Source: Craspedostauros australis (lineage: Eukaryota > Bacillariophyta > Bacillariophyceae > Mastogloiales > Achnanthaceae). From it: a DNA stretch of 64,000 nucleotides. The notes under the pieces are model-generated. The model was not told the origin of the DNA and did no database searches. It saw only the letters and a program-made list of their open reading frames with translations. Both the position numbers and the translations under genes were made by a program. Of the stretch, positions 63,662-64,000 are shown piece after piece; within the stretch, counting starts at the first letter, position 1, and every line of letters begins with the position of its first letter. Location of the stretch: positions 209,519 through 273,518 of the forward strand of contig JAMXDE010000065.1 of assembly GCA_026770025.1 (NCBI GenBank), in the 5' to 3' direction.

Positions 63662-64000
63662 CTATCCGACAATGCCCAAGTCCAACAAGATTTGGTAGGC
63701 ACGTAGCGAAGTGTCCTCGATGCTTGAGTACTTCTGCGACAGCTCCTGCTCCTTCTCCGCAGTCTTGGGTTGCTGACGTGCCTCTTGCATGGCCTGCAGC
63801 GCGGCGCGTTGTTCCACAAGCTCTTCGTAGGCTTGCTGCTGACGCTCCAAACGATTGATCAGAACCCCGCGTTGCTTCCACTCGGCTTGTTGCTTGGCCT
63901 TCAGTTCAGCTGCCTCCTTGCGTTGGTGACGCGCGGCCTGTTCTTGCTGAACCTGATTGGCAAAAAGTGCGCGCTGGTTGCGGTCAACCTCCTGCTTGGC
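63662..64000 (-). CDS. Coiled-coil protein, C-terminal end, 5' part beyond the window
   Basis: Open on the minus strand from the window edge (AKQEVDRNQRALFANQVQQE) to TGA at 63662: 112 residues, nearly all Gln/Glu/Ala/Lys-rich helix, ending SLRAYQILLDLGIVG. It looks like the tail of a long coiled-coil or flagellar/cytoskeletal-type protein. No domain is named. An in-frame ATG is absent from the visible part, so the gene starts beyond the window. Confidence 0.7.
   Translation of the reverse strand, partial: AKQEVDRNQRALFANQVQQEQAARHQRKEAAELKAKQQAEWKQRGVLINRLERQQQAYEELVEQRAALQAMQEARQQPKTAEKEQELSQKYSSIEDTSLRAYQILLDLGIVG

Noticed and set aside
1-64000. CRISPR arrays, bacterial operons, rRNA or tRNA genes
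   Set aside because: The genes are intron-bearing and eukaryotic, the repeats seen are microsatellites, a minisatellite or duplications, and no RNA gene structure was found.

Overview
The window is eukaryotic nuclear DNA, most likely from a diatom (stramenopile alga). Supporting signs are GT-AG introns that can be reconstructed from conserved protein frames, a copia retroelement of the diatom CoDi type with a chromodomain-like linker, PSS-type Pro/Ser spacers with a Ser/Lys-rich tail on a gametolysin-like (M11) protease, prolyl-4-hydroxylase/ankyrin proteins, a diatom-expanded family of unknown function, and algal-type FTO and TYW2/TYW3 proteins. The call rests on recognised protein patterns, not on any search.

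Layout. 1-3.4 kb: two convergent genes (a coiled-coil protein cut by the left edge, and a basic Ser/Arg-rich protein). 3.4-12.3 kb: gene-poor, holding a decayed reverse-transcriptase remnant, a roughly 560-bp tandem repeat, and a 3,565-bp DNA transposon inserted in that repeat, with CC...GG ends, an ATAT target duplication and a transposase gene broken by two stops. 12.5-17.0 kb: a 1,487-aa fatty acyl-AMP ligase/carrier/Pls-like membrane protein. 17.6-25.3 kb: a full-length copia element with 182-bp LTRs that read as identical, a CTCTG target duplication and one 2,355-aa polyprotein. 26.7-28.4 kb: an exostosin-type glycosyltransferase. 28.7-34.7 kb: two tandem six-exon genes with the same exon plan, joining a secreted Cys-rich head, a 2-oxoglutarate/Fe(II) prolyl-4-hydroxylase domain and ankyrin repeats. 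36-41 kb: a possible small gene, a START/SRPBCC-like gene and a TYW3-TYW2 wybutosine fusion interrupted by two UGA codons.

41.3-62.6 kb: a tandem segmental duplication, offset about 9.33 kb. Each unit carries an M11 metalloprotease gene (five exons, minus strand), an FTO-like RNA demethylase gene and a TruA-like tRNA pseudouridine synthase gene (plus strand). A third, protease-less paralogue ends the array. The first M11 gene is intact; most later copies carry one-base frameshifts, so they are either pseudogenes or the assembly is poorly polished there. The right edge has the C-terminal end of another coiled-coil protein.

Functionally there is no operon-like pathway. Three of the gene families (TYW3-TYW2, FTO, TruA) act on RNA modification and lie within 22 kb, but nothing in the sequence shows they work together. 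The secreted M11 proteases and the hydroxylase/ankyrin genes suggest cell-wall or extracellular-matrix work.
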